From assembly GCA_023678885.1 (NCBI GenBank), contig CM042966.1:27170028-27234027 (forward strand): 64,000 nucleotides of DNA, written 5' to 3'. The translations under genes were made by a program, and so were the position numbers. Below the pieces are notes generated by a model that searched no databases, had not been told where the DNA came from, and saw nothing but the letters and a program-made list of their open reading frames with translations. Source of the DNA: Pogostemon cablin. Lineage: Eukaryota > Streptophyta > Magnoliopsida > Lamiales > Lamiaceae. Positions 25,208-35,837 of this stretch are shown here, piece by piece (within the stretch, counting starts at the first letter, position 1; each line of letters starts with the position of its first letter).

Positions 25208-25560
25208 CACTACAAAAAAAGTAGTGTTTTTTATCAACGAAATTTACCAACGGAATTCAATCTGTTGGTAATTACTAATGGATTAGCAACTAAAATGACA
25301 TTTTTCTATTAGCAATGGAATGCCAATGAATTTATTGTGTATTTTACCAACAGAATTCAATCTGTTACCAACGGATTAACGAGGGAATCTTTTTATAAAT
25401 TACCAACGAAATTTTTAGCAACGAATTACCAACGGAATTTATTTTTAGTTGCTAAAAATTTATCAACCATCACTTTACCAACTGATTCCGTTGCTAATTC
25501 GTTGGTAAACCAATTTAACAACGGAATATTCCGTTGGTAAAAAACAGTTTTTTTGTAGTG
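25208..25560. mobile_element. Short CACTA-type element, copy 1
   Basis: 353 bp with ends CACTACAAAAAAA and TTTTTTTGTAGTG and a 3-bp target duplication TGA (25205-25207, 25561-25563). Inside are many repeats of ACCAACGGAATT and its complement, as in CACTA subterminal repeats. No transposase. Confidence 0.9.
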
Positions 25561-26067
25561 TGAGTTGCCGGTCGATTAGATTAATATCTGGTCGCCTCCA
25601 ACCGAGCGAGCCGGCTATTCTTTACCGGAATGGTGGGCACCTCTATAGCTCTACCGTGTGTGATTTGGACTTGTCTAGAAATCTGGCTGTTAGGCTTTGG
25701 AAAGAACAAATCAGGTTACGAAAATAAAGAGGCTGTTAGGCATCGTACAGATTAAAAAATTGTATTTGGGCCTTTATTTCTTTGGACCGATAAGAAAAGA
25801 AAATGGGCTATTAGAATAAATTTGAGATTGTAAGCATACGTTACTGGATCTAAAATATGTACACGTGTAGTTCTACAAATCTTAAACCACATTCATAACT
25901 TAACACATCGATTTTTTATTAGCATTTTTGGTTTTGTTATGATAGACTAAATCGATATTATTAAGAGTTGAGGTGTTTTTCAAAGGATTTGATGGAGGTG
26001 GGGTAGAGGGAGTCAAACAAAATGAAGGAAAGTTTAAGAGAGAGAATGTGTGGGGACATAAAGTATG
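25561..26067. other. Unassigned sequence
   Basis: No supported gene. 25580-25720 is less AT-rich than its surroundings but every frame has stops. Confidence 0.4.
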
Positions 26068-26075
26068 CATGGAAA

Positions 26076-26811
26076 CAGTGACGGTGCCAGAAATTTCTGG
26101 TAGGGCCAATTTCTCTTATCTTATAAAAATTTTCACTTTTATTGCACATAAATTTTGGAAAATGTTATTTTTTATAATTTAGTAGTATTTTTTTAATAAA
26201 ACAAAGAATAAAAATTATTTTACACATAAAAATAATTAAAAGAAATAAATGATAATATAAAATTTTTAAATAAATGCTCCATTATTTAGAAAATTTCAAA
26301 AAAAAAATTATAAAGAATTAAAAGAAAACAATTTAAGTATATAAAAATGAGAAGAATAAAAGAACTCTATGTAATAGAAATCAAAAAAGAAAAATAGATC
26401 AAACATAAGAAAATAAGAAAATAGGGGAGAAAATTTTTAGATAAAAAAGAAAAGGTAAAAGAAAAAGAATTAAATAAAAGAATTTTATGTAATAAAAATC
26501 AAAAATGAAAAATAGATAAAATATAAGAAAATAGAATGGGTGGGTTGTGGGGTGATTTTTAGATAAAAGAGAAGTGAAAGAAAAAAAAATTAGATAAAAT
26601 ATTTTAAAAAATAATATAATACAAAAAGGAGGAGTGTTAGATAAAATAAAAAAACTACTAAACTCCTTATGTGCTCGTGCTCGAACCCGCAACCTTCAGC
26701 CGTGAATGAAAGGCCAGAACCGTTGGGCTACATCAAAATAGTATAATTTATTATTACATATATAGTAATTATTTTTAAATTTTCAGGGTGGCCCCTCACA
26801 TGGCGTCCCTG
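26076..26811. mobile_element. Non-autonomous hAT-type element
   Basis: Terminal inverted repeats CAGTGACGG and CGTCCCTG with an 8-bp target duplication, CATGGAAA (26068-26075) and CATGGAAG (26812-26819), one mismatch. The 736-bp interior is AT-rich with GAAAATAGATAAAATATAAG repeats and no transposase. Confidence 0.75.
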
Positions 26812-26819
26812 CATGGAAG

Positions 26820-27051
26820 GGAAAAAAAAAAGCAATTTAGTCTTCTTTTTATTACTATTATTTCTTTACGGATAGCGTATGACGTGGATTATACAAGACA
26901 ACTCAGGAATTGGGCAGGTTTTTTTCTTGTCCAATAATTCGGGTTGTAATGGGGCATTAAAGTGGGATATATATATTTTTTTTAAATACATAAGTTTAAA
27001 TTAATTCGCAATCGAAAGTAAAGGTAAGAGATTTTTTTAGCAATTAATCTT
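26820..27051. other. Unassigned AT-rich sequence
   Basis: No gene or repeat recognised. Confidence 0.4.
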
Positions 27052-27255
27052 ATACTCTTCGTTCCACCGAAAGGTCCACATTTTAATATATTGGGCGTCT
27101 TATTCAAAAGTTCTCATTTTCCACTTTTAGTAAAATGCCCCATATATGGCCACCACTCATTACTAATACAATTACTCACTACACATAAAATAATAATATT
27201 CCTCAATCTACACACAAAAAGCAACCGGTGACGTTTAGGTGGGACGGAGGGAGTA
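27052..27255. mobile_element. Stowaway-type MITE
   Basis: The right end GGGACGGAGGGAGTA is intact; the left end TACTCTTCGTTCCACCG is diverged. TA at both borders. Confidence 0.75.
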
Positions 27256-27660
27256 TTAAAAGACTAGCAGTAGCTTCTTCCGAATCATTTCTTCTTATTA
27301 CATGTTTAACCTTAAGAAATTAATACCTTTACTCCACAATTAATTAATTATTTACTTTATATTCATATTCATTCATATGTGATTAATTAGTTTGAACAGC
27401 TATATCTATGATCACATTCTGTTAATGTCATATGTAATTCAAAATGGCATTCTTTTGTGAATCATCAATCCCAAATGGCATTACCACTTTCATCACACAT
27501 TAGTATTGCTGTCATCTTTTTTGAGCAAACACTACACTTCTCTTCTATCTGCACAAAAACACTTGCTTACAATGTCAAGAAACTAGCTAGAGTAAAAAAT
27601 CAATAATAGTCAAAAGATATGCAGTGATCAGTTCTTACCGATGGATTTATACTGAGCACA

Positions 27661-30090
27661 AATAGAAGAATTTCGGACTTAAACAATGAGATGTTGATAG
27701 CACCATTCACGGAAGATGAAATTAAAGATGCTATGTTGTCGTGTGAAAGCTCAAAGAGTCCAAGGCTGGATGGTTTCAATTTCTTATTTTTTAAGGAATT
27801 TTGGCACGTCCTAAAACCTGATGTGATGAGGCTGGTTACTGAATTTCAGTAAAATGGCAGACTAGTAAAAGGTTTGAACCCCTCTTTTATTGTACTCATA
27901 CCGAAAAAAGAGGCACCAAGTGGATTAAAGGACTACAGACCCATATCTCTCATTGGAGGAGTATATAAAATCCTGTCTAAGGCTTTGGCAAGGAGATTAA
28001 GTAGAGTCCTGGATATCATCTCTTATAATCAAAGTGCTTTTGTGGGAAATAGACAAATCCTAGACAGCATAATGATCCTTAATGAAGTAATAGATGAGGC
28101 AAAGAAAAGGAAATTGAGCAGGATGTTTTTCAAAATCGACTTAGCTAAGGCCTATGACTCGGTAGATTGAGATTTTTTAAACTTGATGTTAGGATGTTTT
28201 ATTTTTAACCCTATTTGGAGAAAGTGGATTATGGAGTGTGTGTCAACAGCAACTGCGTCAGTGTTAATTAATGAAAGCCCATCTGGAGAATTCAGATTGG
28301 AAAGAGGTTTGAAACAAGGTGACCCTCTGTCTCCTTTTCTATTCTTAATTGTGGCTGAAGATTTGAGTATATTCATGTCAAAGGCAACAGAGATGAGGCT
28401 ATTAGAGGCAGCAAAAATTAGGCGGAACAACATCATAGTATCTCACCTTCAGTTTGCTGACAACACTATCTTTATGGGGGAGGAGTCAGTGGAGAATGCT
28501 TGGACTATAAAAAGAATTTTGAGATGTATGGAGCTAGTTTCGGGGCTAAAAGTTAATTTTGAAAAATGCTGCATTTTTGGAATAAATATTGATAGTAACA
28601 CACTTGGAGAAATGGCGGATATTCTTAGTTGTTCTTTGGGATCAATTCTGTTTGTCTACCTGGGTGTCAGGGTTGGAATGAATCATAAAAATAATGCGGA
28701 ATGGTCTAATGTGGTGCATAAGAACAAAAATCGTTTAAGGCGATGGGAGGAGAATAAAATCTCATTAGGCGGCAGAATCACCATACTAAACGCGGTTCTC
28801 TCCTCTTTGCCTCTTTACTATCTATCTTTCTACCAAGCTCCTAAAAAAATTTTGTGTGATATTGTAAGTTTACAACGTAACTTTTTATGGGGGGTAGAGA
28901 GGGCATTAGAAAGATAGCATGGGTTGAGTGGAGAGCGATTTGTAAACCTAAAGTCCATGGGGGGGTCTAGGGGTTAAAGATTTAGAAATTTTTAATAAAG
29001 CTTTGTTGGGAAAATGGGAATGGAGGTTTTTGAGAGAAAAAACAACTTGTGGATGGTGGAGTCCAAATACGGGTTGAGGGATAAATTGGGGAATATTTCT
29101 TTCAATGAAGATGGGGTAGCTTATGGGCAGGGTGGTGGAGGGGTGTGATAAAGCTTTGTTTTGGAGAAGGGGGTGCATGTTTAAAAATAGATTAGTACGG
29201 ATGTTAGGCGATGGGAGGGACACAAACTTTTGGGAAGTTGATTGGACGGGTGAGGCTCTTTGAAGCTGAAATTTCCACGTCTCTTTCAGCTCTGTAGGAA
29301 TAAGAATAGTTGAGTTGGAGATATGGGGGGGTGGGAGGGTGAGAGATGGAGATGGGGTTGGGAATGGAGAAGAAATTTTTTTGATTGGGAACTTGATATT
29401 TTTAATTCACTGTTGTCTATTCTTAACAGGTTCACTTCGAAACAGGGAGTTGCAGACTCATGGAGATTGCTGGGTATTTTCAATGATAGCTATAGTACGA
29501 GGAGTGCTTACTCGATCCTTGTAGAACTCAGAGATGCGGCAGTGATTGATGAAGAAAGGATGCACGAATTCAAACTTATATGGAAGACTTTTGAACCATT
29601 AAAAGTAACAGCCCACGCATGGAGAGTTCTTTGAAATAGGCTTCCGACAAGAGCTAATCTATTTAGAAGAAATTTGTTGCAGTCTACCGATGATACGAAA
29701 TGTGCATTTTGCGAAATATATATTGAAACTGAAAGGCATGTTCTCTTCGACTTCTCAATCGCACATAAGGTATGGATAGCTTGCTTTAAATGGTTGGAAA
29801 TTACTACTGTCCTCCATTCTCATATCCTATCTAACCTCATTGCACATAGTCGAATCTTGAGAGGCAAAATAGGAATGAAGGCGGCGGTAACTATTTGGTT
29901 ATGTGTGATTTGGAGAATTTGGAGAGGGATGAATGATTTGATATTTAATAGTGTGGAGTTCTCTATTGATAAAATTGTTGACGATATTAAAATTAGACTA
30001 TGGAGTTGGTTTTATGTAAACAATATATGGTGCTCTAGTTTTTCATTTAGTGATTGGTTGGTTAACCCAAAGATGGTGTTAGGATGTTAA
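27661..30090 (+). pseudogene. LINE reverse transcriptase (ORF2), stops and dead active site
   Basis: Codes for the reverse transcriptase that copies LINE RNA at the target site. It begins in the linker before the polymerase domain (LIAPFTEDEIKDAMLSCESS), then LIPKKE and DYRPISLIGGVYKILSKALA (27900-27990), FFKIDLAKAYDSVD (28126-28167), GLKQGDPLSPFLFL (28310-28350) and FADNT at 28453-28467, where the catalytic pair DD is D-N. The C-terminal part has a zinc-binding motif, CAFCEIYIETERHVLF (29704-29750). In-frame stops include TGA at 28168-28170 and TGA at 29632-29634, both at positions that normally encode tryptophan. Frameshifts lie near 28917 and 29320. It cannot be active. Confidence 0.9.
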
Positions 30091-30158
30091 TTAATGTAAA
30101 CTTTGGTATTTCTTATACCCTGTGTGAATGATAATTCTTTGACTTTTTCAAAAAAAAA
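27661..30158 (+). mobile_element. 5'-truncated L1-type LINE (LINE-1)
   Basis: A 2.5-kb 3' part of a LINE ends in an A-rich tail (30150-30158) and is bounded by a perfect 14-bp target duplication TTATACTGAGCACA (27647-27660 and 30159-30172). The endonuclease domain is missing through 5' truncation, the usual outcome of incomplete reverse transcription at the target. Confidence 0.92.
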
Positions 30159-30403
30159 TTATACTGAGCACAGAGTCAATGATAGTTGGTACACTACCCT
30201 AACAATTCATCATTTGTCTTCGGAGATGATGTATCGCTATTAATTCTAAATTTTCAAGTTGTGTCCAGAATGAGAATGTTTCAATGATGATGGGATGAGA
30301 CCAATCTCCTCATTTTGGAAAGGGATTTGCCAGCCTGATATATATGTATACCGAAAAAAATACCGAAAATTTCATAATTATCACACAATTTACTAACAAA
30401 AAA

Positions 30404-30537
30404 AATACATTACAAACAGGTTGGAAACGGGTCAGACGAGATCCTTTCAGATCCCCGGGTCATAGAACAAAATACATTACAAATGAGTTGGAAACGGGTC
30501 AGACGAGATCCTTTCAGATCCCCGGGTCATAGAACAA
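30404..30537 (+). repeat. Two-copy tandem repeat, 67-bp period
   Basis: The phrase TTGGAAACGGGTCAGACGAG starts at 30421 and again at 30488, with near-identical flanks (GATCCCCGGGTCATAGAACA). Confidence 0.9.
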
Positions 30538-30834
30538 ATGGGGGATTCTGCTGCCTCTTGGGAAGCAGATCGGTGGCAGAGTTTCTCAAGAGAACCAAAG
30601 TCATCTTCCTCACCACTTTGGGGATTTCCCTTTTTACCCTCCAAATTTTCCATCTCTCTAACTTTCCTTCTTCTTTCTCACTTTTCTTGTGTTTTTCCAC
30701 AGATAAAAATCATCACTACCAAACAACTCATAGGATATAAATAATTTGTGCGATAAAAATAAAAACATCTTCTGTTAAAAACAATGTACTCCATTTTGTA
30801 TAACATTTCCACATAAAAATTCCAAAAAAATTAA
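30538..30834. other. Unassigned, short ORF only
   Basis: A 68-codon frame starts at 30538 (MGDSAASWEADRWQ). It has no recognisable family and sits beside a tandem repeat; I do not call it a gene. Confidence 0.3.
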
Positions 30835-31094
30835 TACTCCCTCCGTCCCGAAGAAGTTGGTATAATTTTTTTTGAGCACGGAGATTAAGGAGTATAATAA
30901 TTTAATGTAAAGTGAAGTGAGAGAAATAATATTCAATGTGTAGTGGGTAGTTGTATTAGGGGTGATATGTGGGGTCCATGAAGATAGATTAATTGTTTTT
31001 ATGTGGGTTCCATGTATTAAAAAGAAAATGTGTCAATTTTAGTGGGACAAACCAAAAAGGAAAGTGTATCAACTTCTATAGGACGGAGGGAGTA
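30835..31094. mobile_element. Stowaway-type MITE
   Basis: TACTCCCTCCGTCCCGAAGA at the left and GACGGAGGGAGTA at the right, TA target duplication. Same subfamily as 48113-48375 (shared GGTATAATTTTTTTTG and GGTGATATGTGGGGTCCATG). Confidence 0.9.
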
Positions 31095-32377
31095 ATAAAT
31101 TAATAAGGAAATTTTTTTGATCAAATAAAGAACCACACCAATCCTAGGAAGATGGAATAGAAGAATAGTTGAGTCAACCCAAAAATACAAAGAAAATTAC
31201 AAGGGTAATTGGTGAAGTTACCTGCTTAACTCTCGAGATTTACCCCAAATAACTCGTCCGCTAACTATATTCAAAGATCCAACTCAAAATTTTGGTGACA
31301 ACTGAAAATCTCATCTCATTTAGTCATTTATATACTAATGGAGTTTACAGCCAGCGTCGAATTCGACTTGAGAAGAGGAATTTCGAAGATGAAGCATTGC
31401 GGCGTGAATCGTGATATAGGAAGAATGACCCAGCAATGCTGCGTAAATGTGAGTTATTGCCTACTGGAGTATGATTAAAGGGCTGGAATGGGCTGTAATA
31501 AAAAGATTGGGCTTACTAATTAAAATTAATTGGGGTCCATATTAAAAAACCCAACATAAAAAATAAAATTATAATAATAATATATAATTTTCGGTATACC
31601 GATACCGAACCGCATATACCGACATCGAACCGATTTTTTCAGTACGACGACTATACCGTACCAAAAATTTCGACATACCTAAATTTCGGTATTTTTTGAG
31701 ATTTTTCGATTTGACAAGTTCGGCATACCGAGTTTTCGGTTTTTTTTCCCACCCCTAAGCCTGGTGTTGCTTTCAATTTTTCCCATTGTAACACTAGGTA
31801 ATCAATAAAAAAGATTCTATTTACAATTACAAACATAAATTCAATTAGGATCATTTGGGTGGACACTTCACTAAGTAATAATATTTTATAGCGAAAGTGA
31901 TAATGATATTATACTTTTTATGTGTCTCACATAGAGGTTTACGTGAGAGGGACTCACTCAAGTCTTTGCCTAGATTTCAAGGCAGTTGTTGCAAAATCTG
32001 CAATGGTGTGATTGATTTATATATTTGTCCATTTTTGTTCTAAACAGGGGTTTCATATTCAAGATATCTTCTATCAGATCTATTCTTATCCTGGGAATGA
32101 TGATGTTCGTCAGCACTTAGTAATTTCAATTTTCCTAACTATAACGTAGAGTTATTTTTCAATTTCTCACTATTTTGATTGATGTTATTCAATGATTTAT
32201 TTTATATACTGAAGTTTTTAAGTGATTATTAAATTCAACATTTACTTAAATTGTTCATAATTATATTGAAAAAAAAAACTTTTCACAAGAACAAAATTGC
32301 AGAATAAAAAATTGGAGAAAAAAATCACACTACAAATTTTAACGGGCATGTGAATCTGTTGTGCCTTGAAAACTAGT
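31095..32377. other. Unassigned region with one exon-like segment
   Basis: No full gene. 31590-31755 is rich in CGGTATACCG-type phrases and ends CCCACCCCTA, resembling the end of a plant DNA element. 32048-32119 is an exon-like 72-base segment, listed separately. Confidence 0.4.
32048..32119 (+). other. Exon-like segment of unknown origin
   Basis: Exactly 24 open codons between a good acceptor (TTCTAAACAG) and a donor-like GTAATT. Translation starts GFHIQDIFYQIYSYPGNDDV. Family not recognised. It may be a remnant of a host or captured gene, or chance. Confidence 0.3.
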
Positions 32378-32387
32378 ATATAAAAAG

Positions 32388-32770
32388 GGGATAATTTCAA
32401 ATTTCACGTAAGAATTGCTCAATGTCAAAATGGTCCCAAAACTTGCAGATCTAGTCCCAAAAGAATTTCTTCACCAAAATCTGTTGAAAGTTAACGAAAT
32501 ATTCTGAACCATTAGCGTGACCAAAAGTACAACTTGTAGATTTGATATCATAATTTTCTGATATTTGCAAAAATAGTCCCAAAAATAAATGATTTTAAAA
32601 TTCTTATGGGACCAAAAAACGTCACTGTTAAGTAGTACATCCAAGGTTTTAACGGAAAAGGACCAAAAGTGAAAGGAGGGGACTAAAGTACTAGCTATGT
32701 GACCAGTTTTATTCGAGGGACTAAAATTGAAATGGAGGAACTCTCACGGAACCGAAAGTGAAATTTACCC
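32388..32770. mobile_element. Mutator-type MITE
   Basis: 383 bp with ends GGGATAATTTCAAATTTCAC and AAAGTGAAATTTACCC (imperfect inverted repeats), flanked by a direct repeat ATATAAAAAG (32378-32387, 32771-32780). A 9-10 bp target duplication is typical of Mutator-like elements. Confidence 0.75.
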
Positions 32771-32917
32771 ATATAAAAAGTGACATCTTTAATAAAAAAT
32801 AATATCTAATCAAGATTATGTGTAATGATTTTACACAAGACTGACTTTTAAAGCTAAGGGGTACCATTAGTCTCACCGGTAAAATAATTTGATTTTTTCT
32901 TAATAATTATAATTTTA

Positions 32918-33175
32918 TACTCCCTCCGTTTCACGTTAACGTTGACGTTTACTTTTTTCATGGAGATTAAGAAATATAATATTTTAATATTTAGTGAGGT
33001 AAGAGAAATAATATTTAATGTAATATGGGTAGTTGTATTAGTGTTGTGTGTTGGTTCTATATGAAATAATTAATTGTTTTATGTGGCCCAACTTGATAAA
33101 AAAAGGAAATGTAAACTTTAACTTGGGACAACCCAAAATAAAAAGTGTAAACCTTAACGTGGGACGGAGGGAGTA
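32918..33175. mobile_element. Stowaway-type MITE
   Basis: TACTCCCTCCGTTTCACGTT and AACGTGGGACGGAGGGAGTA form the terminal inverted repeat, TA borders. Confidence 0.9.
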
Positions 33176-33475
33176 TTAAAGATGTAATATTACTTGAAAT
33201 AAATAAAAAAAAACCACTTTTCATTTTTTTTATAATTTATTTATGAAATAATTTATGTTATCATTTCATTAATTATTTATCACTTTTCATTATAAAAATG
33301 AGGTAATTTTTGAAACGGTCTCACATAAAACTTTACCTCAATTTTATTATCATATATCACTTTTTATTGATTGTATTTATTTATTAATTTTTTTTTATGT
33401 TTCTCAAGAACCAATTTCATCATGCGATAATTTCACATAGTTTTTTCCTAAATGCATACTCAAGCCTTATTTTTA

Positions 33476-33706
33476 TATTCCCTCTGTCCGCTCGAAAGAA
33501 GTTTTTTTTTTCATTTTGGTCGTCTGTTTTAAAAAGGGTCATTTCTTTTTTTACACACATGGGACCCACACACACCCACTAATACAACTAAAATATGAGG
33601 TCAACACTCCCACTAATACAACTACACACTACACATTAAATAACAATACTCCTTAATCAACATGCATAAAAGCAAAATGCCCTCTTTTGGGCGGACGGAG
33701 GGAGTA
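33476..33706. mobile_element. Stowaway-type MITE
   Basis: TATTCCCTCTGTCCGCTCGA at the left and GGGCGGACGGAGGGAGTA at the right. Confidence 0.85.
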
Positions 33707-33716
33707 TTATTCTTTG

Positions 33717-33972
33717 TGAAACTCTCTTGTGAGAAGGATTTTTGGTGAGACGGTTGTGAGACGGGTCGACCCACTATTAAAGTATGTTTATTATATAGGT
33801 AAAGTATGTTTAATTGGTGTTACACCTTAAAATCATATTTTAATTCATTATACATCACACTTTTGAAAACATACTTTAACAACATCTAAGCATACTCTAT
33901 CTATATAATAGACGTACTTTAACACGTCTCACAAACCGTCTCATATTTATAACGTCTCACAAGAGACTTTGT
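33717..33972. mobile_element. Small inverted-repeat element (CTCTTGTGAGA ends)
   Basis: CTCTTGTGAGAAGG near the left end and CGTCTCACAAGAG near the right, with further inner inverted copies of GTGAGACGG/CCGTCTCA. Borders are approximate and the superfamily is not assigned. Confidence 0.6.
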
Positions 33973-33994
33973 CTTATTCTTTTACTAATTTATG

Positions 33995-34157
33995 AGCGAG
34001 ACTCTTGTGCTCCCGGGGACAACCTGTCCCTTTACAATTTCCGTGACCCTTAGCAATTTAAACTTCTAGTAATACAAAAGTTTAAATAGAATATGAAGGG
34101 GGAAGGTTGTGTTCACATGGGGACACGGTGTGTCCCGGAGGCGCAGGAGCTTTTGTC
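33995..34157. mobile_element. Possible small inverted-repeat element
   Basis: CTTGTGCTCCCGGGGACA at the left resembles the reverse complement of TGTCCCGGAGGCGCAGGAGC at the right. Short, imperfect, not assigned. Confidence 0.4.
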
Positions 34158-34299
34158 CAAATTTATTGGTCTAAATGTATATCATAATCTACGTATTAAT
34201 ACTGAAATTTTTTAAAGGTCACGGTGTTATTTCGTATTCTACTAAAACACGCTTCATTAATTTTATGATTAAAATAACATATTAAGAATTAACATATTA

Positions 34300-35200
34300 T
34301 GATCTTTCTTTACTAGTATATATATAATATAACTAAGTACATAGCGTGTTGAACAGATATAAAATTTTATTTTATATTTTATTTAACAAATATAAAATAT
34401 AATTAAATATGCGCCTATATAACAAACGAAAAATACAGAAATTAAATCTATTATAATAAATTACTTGATTCAGAGAATAATTCAATAGTTTGGGCCCATC
34501 AATTTAAGCGGCATGTGCACGTCACAGAATAGCCCAAAGCCTGAGAAAAAATTGAATGGTCCGTACGGGAACAGGCCCGGCCCGGCCCTGCCCTGCCCTC
34601 CGTGGACTCCTCCAGTACCTTTCAACTTCATTTTATTATCCATTCTATTAATAAATAAAGAGTTCGTATCCTGTATCCCTATGTGCATTATTTCATATGG
34701 TGTATAAGGTTATAATATATTGTTTTAAAGGATATAACACTTATTAAAGGTATAATTTGTTTGAGTGAAAAAGGTCGAAATATAAATAGTATTAGTATTT
34801 GAGTAAAAATATTAAATTTAAAGTCAACTTGTAAATTACCTGCATAATTACAATTTATATATAATCACTTCTATCAGGATGGTCCAATTAATAATCCAAC
34901 CAAGTTTAATTTAAAAAAATAAAATTGATTTATGTGAATTTTAGGTTAATTAATTTATTTCAACAACTTTTTTTTTATAAATAAAATTCATATAAAAACA
35001 TCAAAACAAATTTTAGCCCACGTTCGTCAACCTACGTCGCTCCACATAAACCTGCACAACCAAATGATTCAACCCACAATTTAACCTAAATTCTATTCAT
35101 TTTTATACCTCTGATCATGCCTCCACACTTACTATTTCCAGTGAACTACTTGGGAGAGGGTTGGTTTGAGACTTTTTGAAAGGAGTAGGAATGAAAGTAA
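34300..35200. repeat. Tandem duplication, copy A (compact)
   Basis: About 0.9 kb whose consecutive parts all recur, in the same order, at 35231-35387, 42484-42720, 45980-46100, 47345-47375 and 56684-57078. Non-coding and AT-rich except a GC-rich phrase at 34575-34600. The left part begins ACTAGTATATATA, which could also be a reversed Helitron 3' end, so a repeated Helitron-family copy is an alternative to a local tandem duplication. Confidence 0.8.
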
Positions 35201-35428
35201 AATAGATTTAATTGTTATTTACCAACTGCATGATCTTTACTAGTATATAGTATATAAATATGTATATAACCTGCGTGTTGTACATATATAAAATTTTATT
35301 TTATTTTATATTTTATTTAATAAATATAAAATATAATTACACATTTATAATTAAATATACGCCTATATAACAAACGAAAAATAATGATCTCTGCATTAGT
35401 CAAAATAATGATCTGTGCTTATGTATTG

Positions 35429-35837
35429 CACTACATAAAATATTTTTAGCAACGGATTTTACCAACGAAATTTAATTTGTTGGTAATTAGAAACGGATTA
35501 GCAACCAAAATGATATTTTTTCTATTAGCAATGGAATGCCAACGGATTTACTCCCTATTTTACCAACGAAATTCAATCCGTTGGTAATTACCAACAGATT
35601 ACCAGGAGAAATTTTATATAAATTACCAATGGAATTATTAGTAACCGATTACCAGTTGAATTATTTACCAACGGAATTGATTTTTCGTTGCTAGAATTTT
35701 ATCAACCACCATTTTACCATCGGAAATTTACCAACGGATTCCATTGCTAATCCGTTGGTAAACCAATTTAACAATGAAATTAAGACTTTTATCAACATAA
35801 TATTCTGTTTGTTAAAAAATAGTTTTTTTTTGTAGTG
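35429..35837. mobile_element. Short CACTA-type element, copy 2
   Basis: 409 bp, ends CACTACATAAAA and TTTTTTTTTGTAGTG, target duplication TTG (35426-35428, 35838-35840). Same family as 25208-25560, with the same ACCAACGGAATT-type repeats. It lies at the 5' edge of the LINE coding sequence. Confidence 0.88.

Noticed and set aside
25660..25690. Phrase TTGGACTTGTCTAG shared with the acceptor at 3228-3241
   Set aside because: Similarity stops at the phrase; following sequence differs and has no matching exon.
30538..30744. 68-codon ORF beginning MGDSAASWEADRWQ
   Set aside because: No homology recognised, next to a tandem repeat, and no splice or promoter signals of note.
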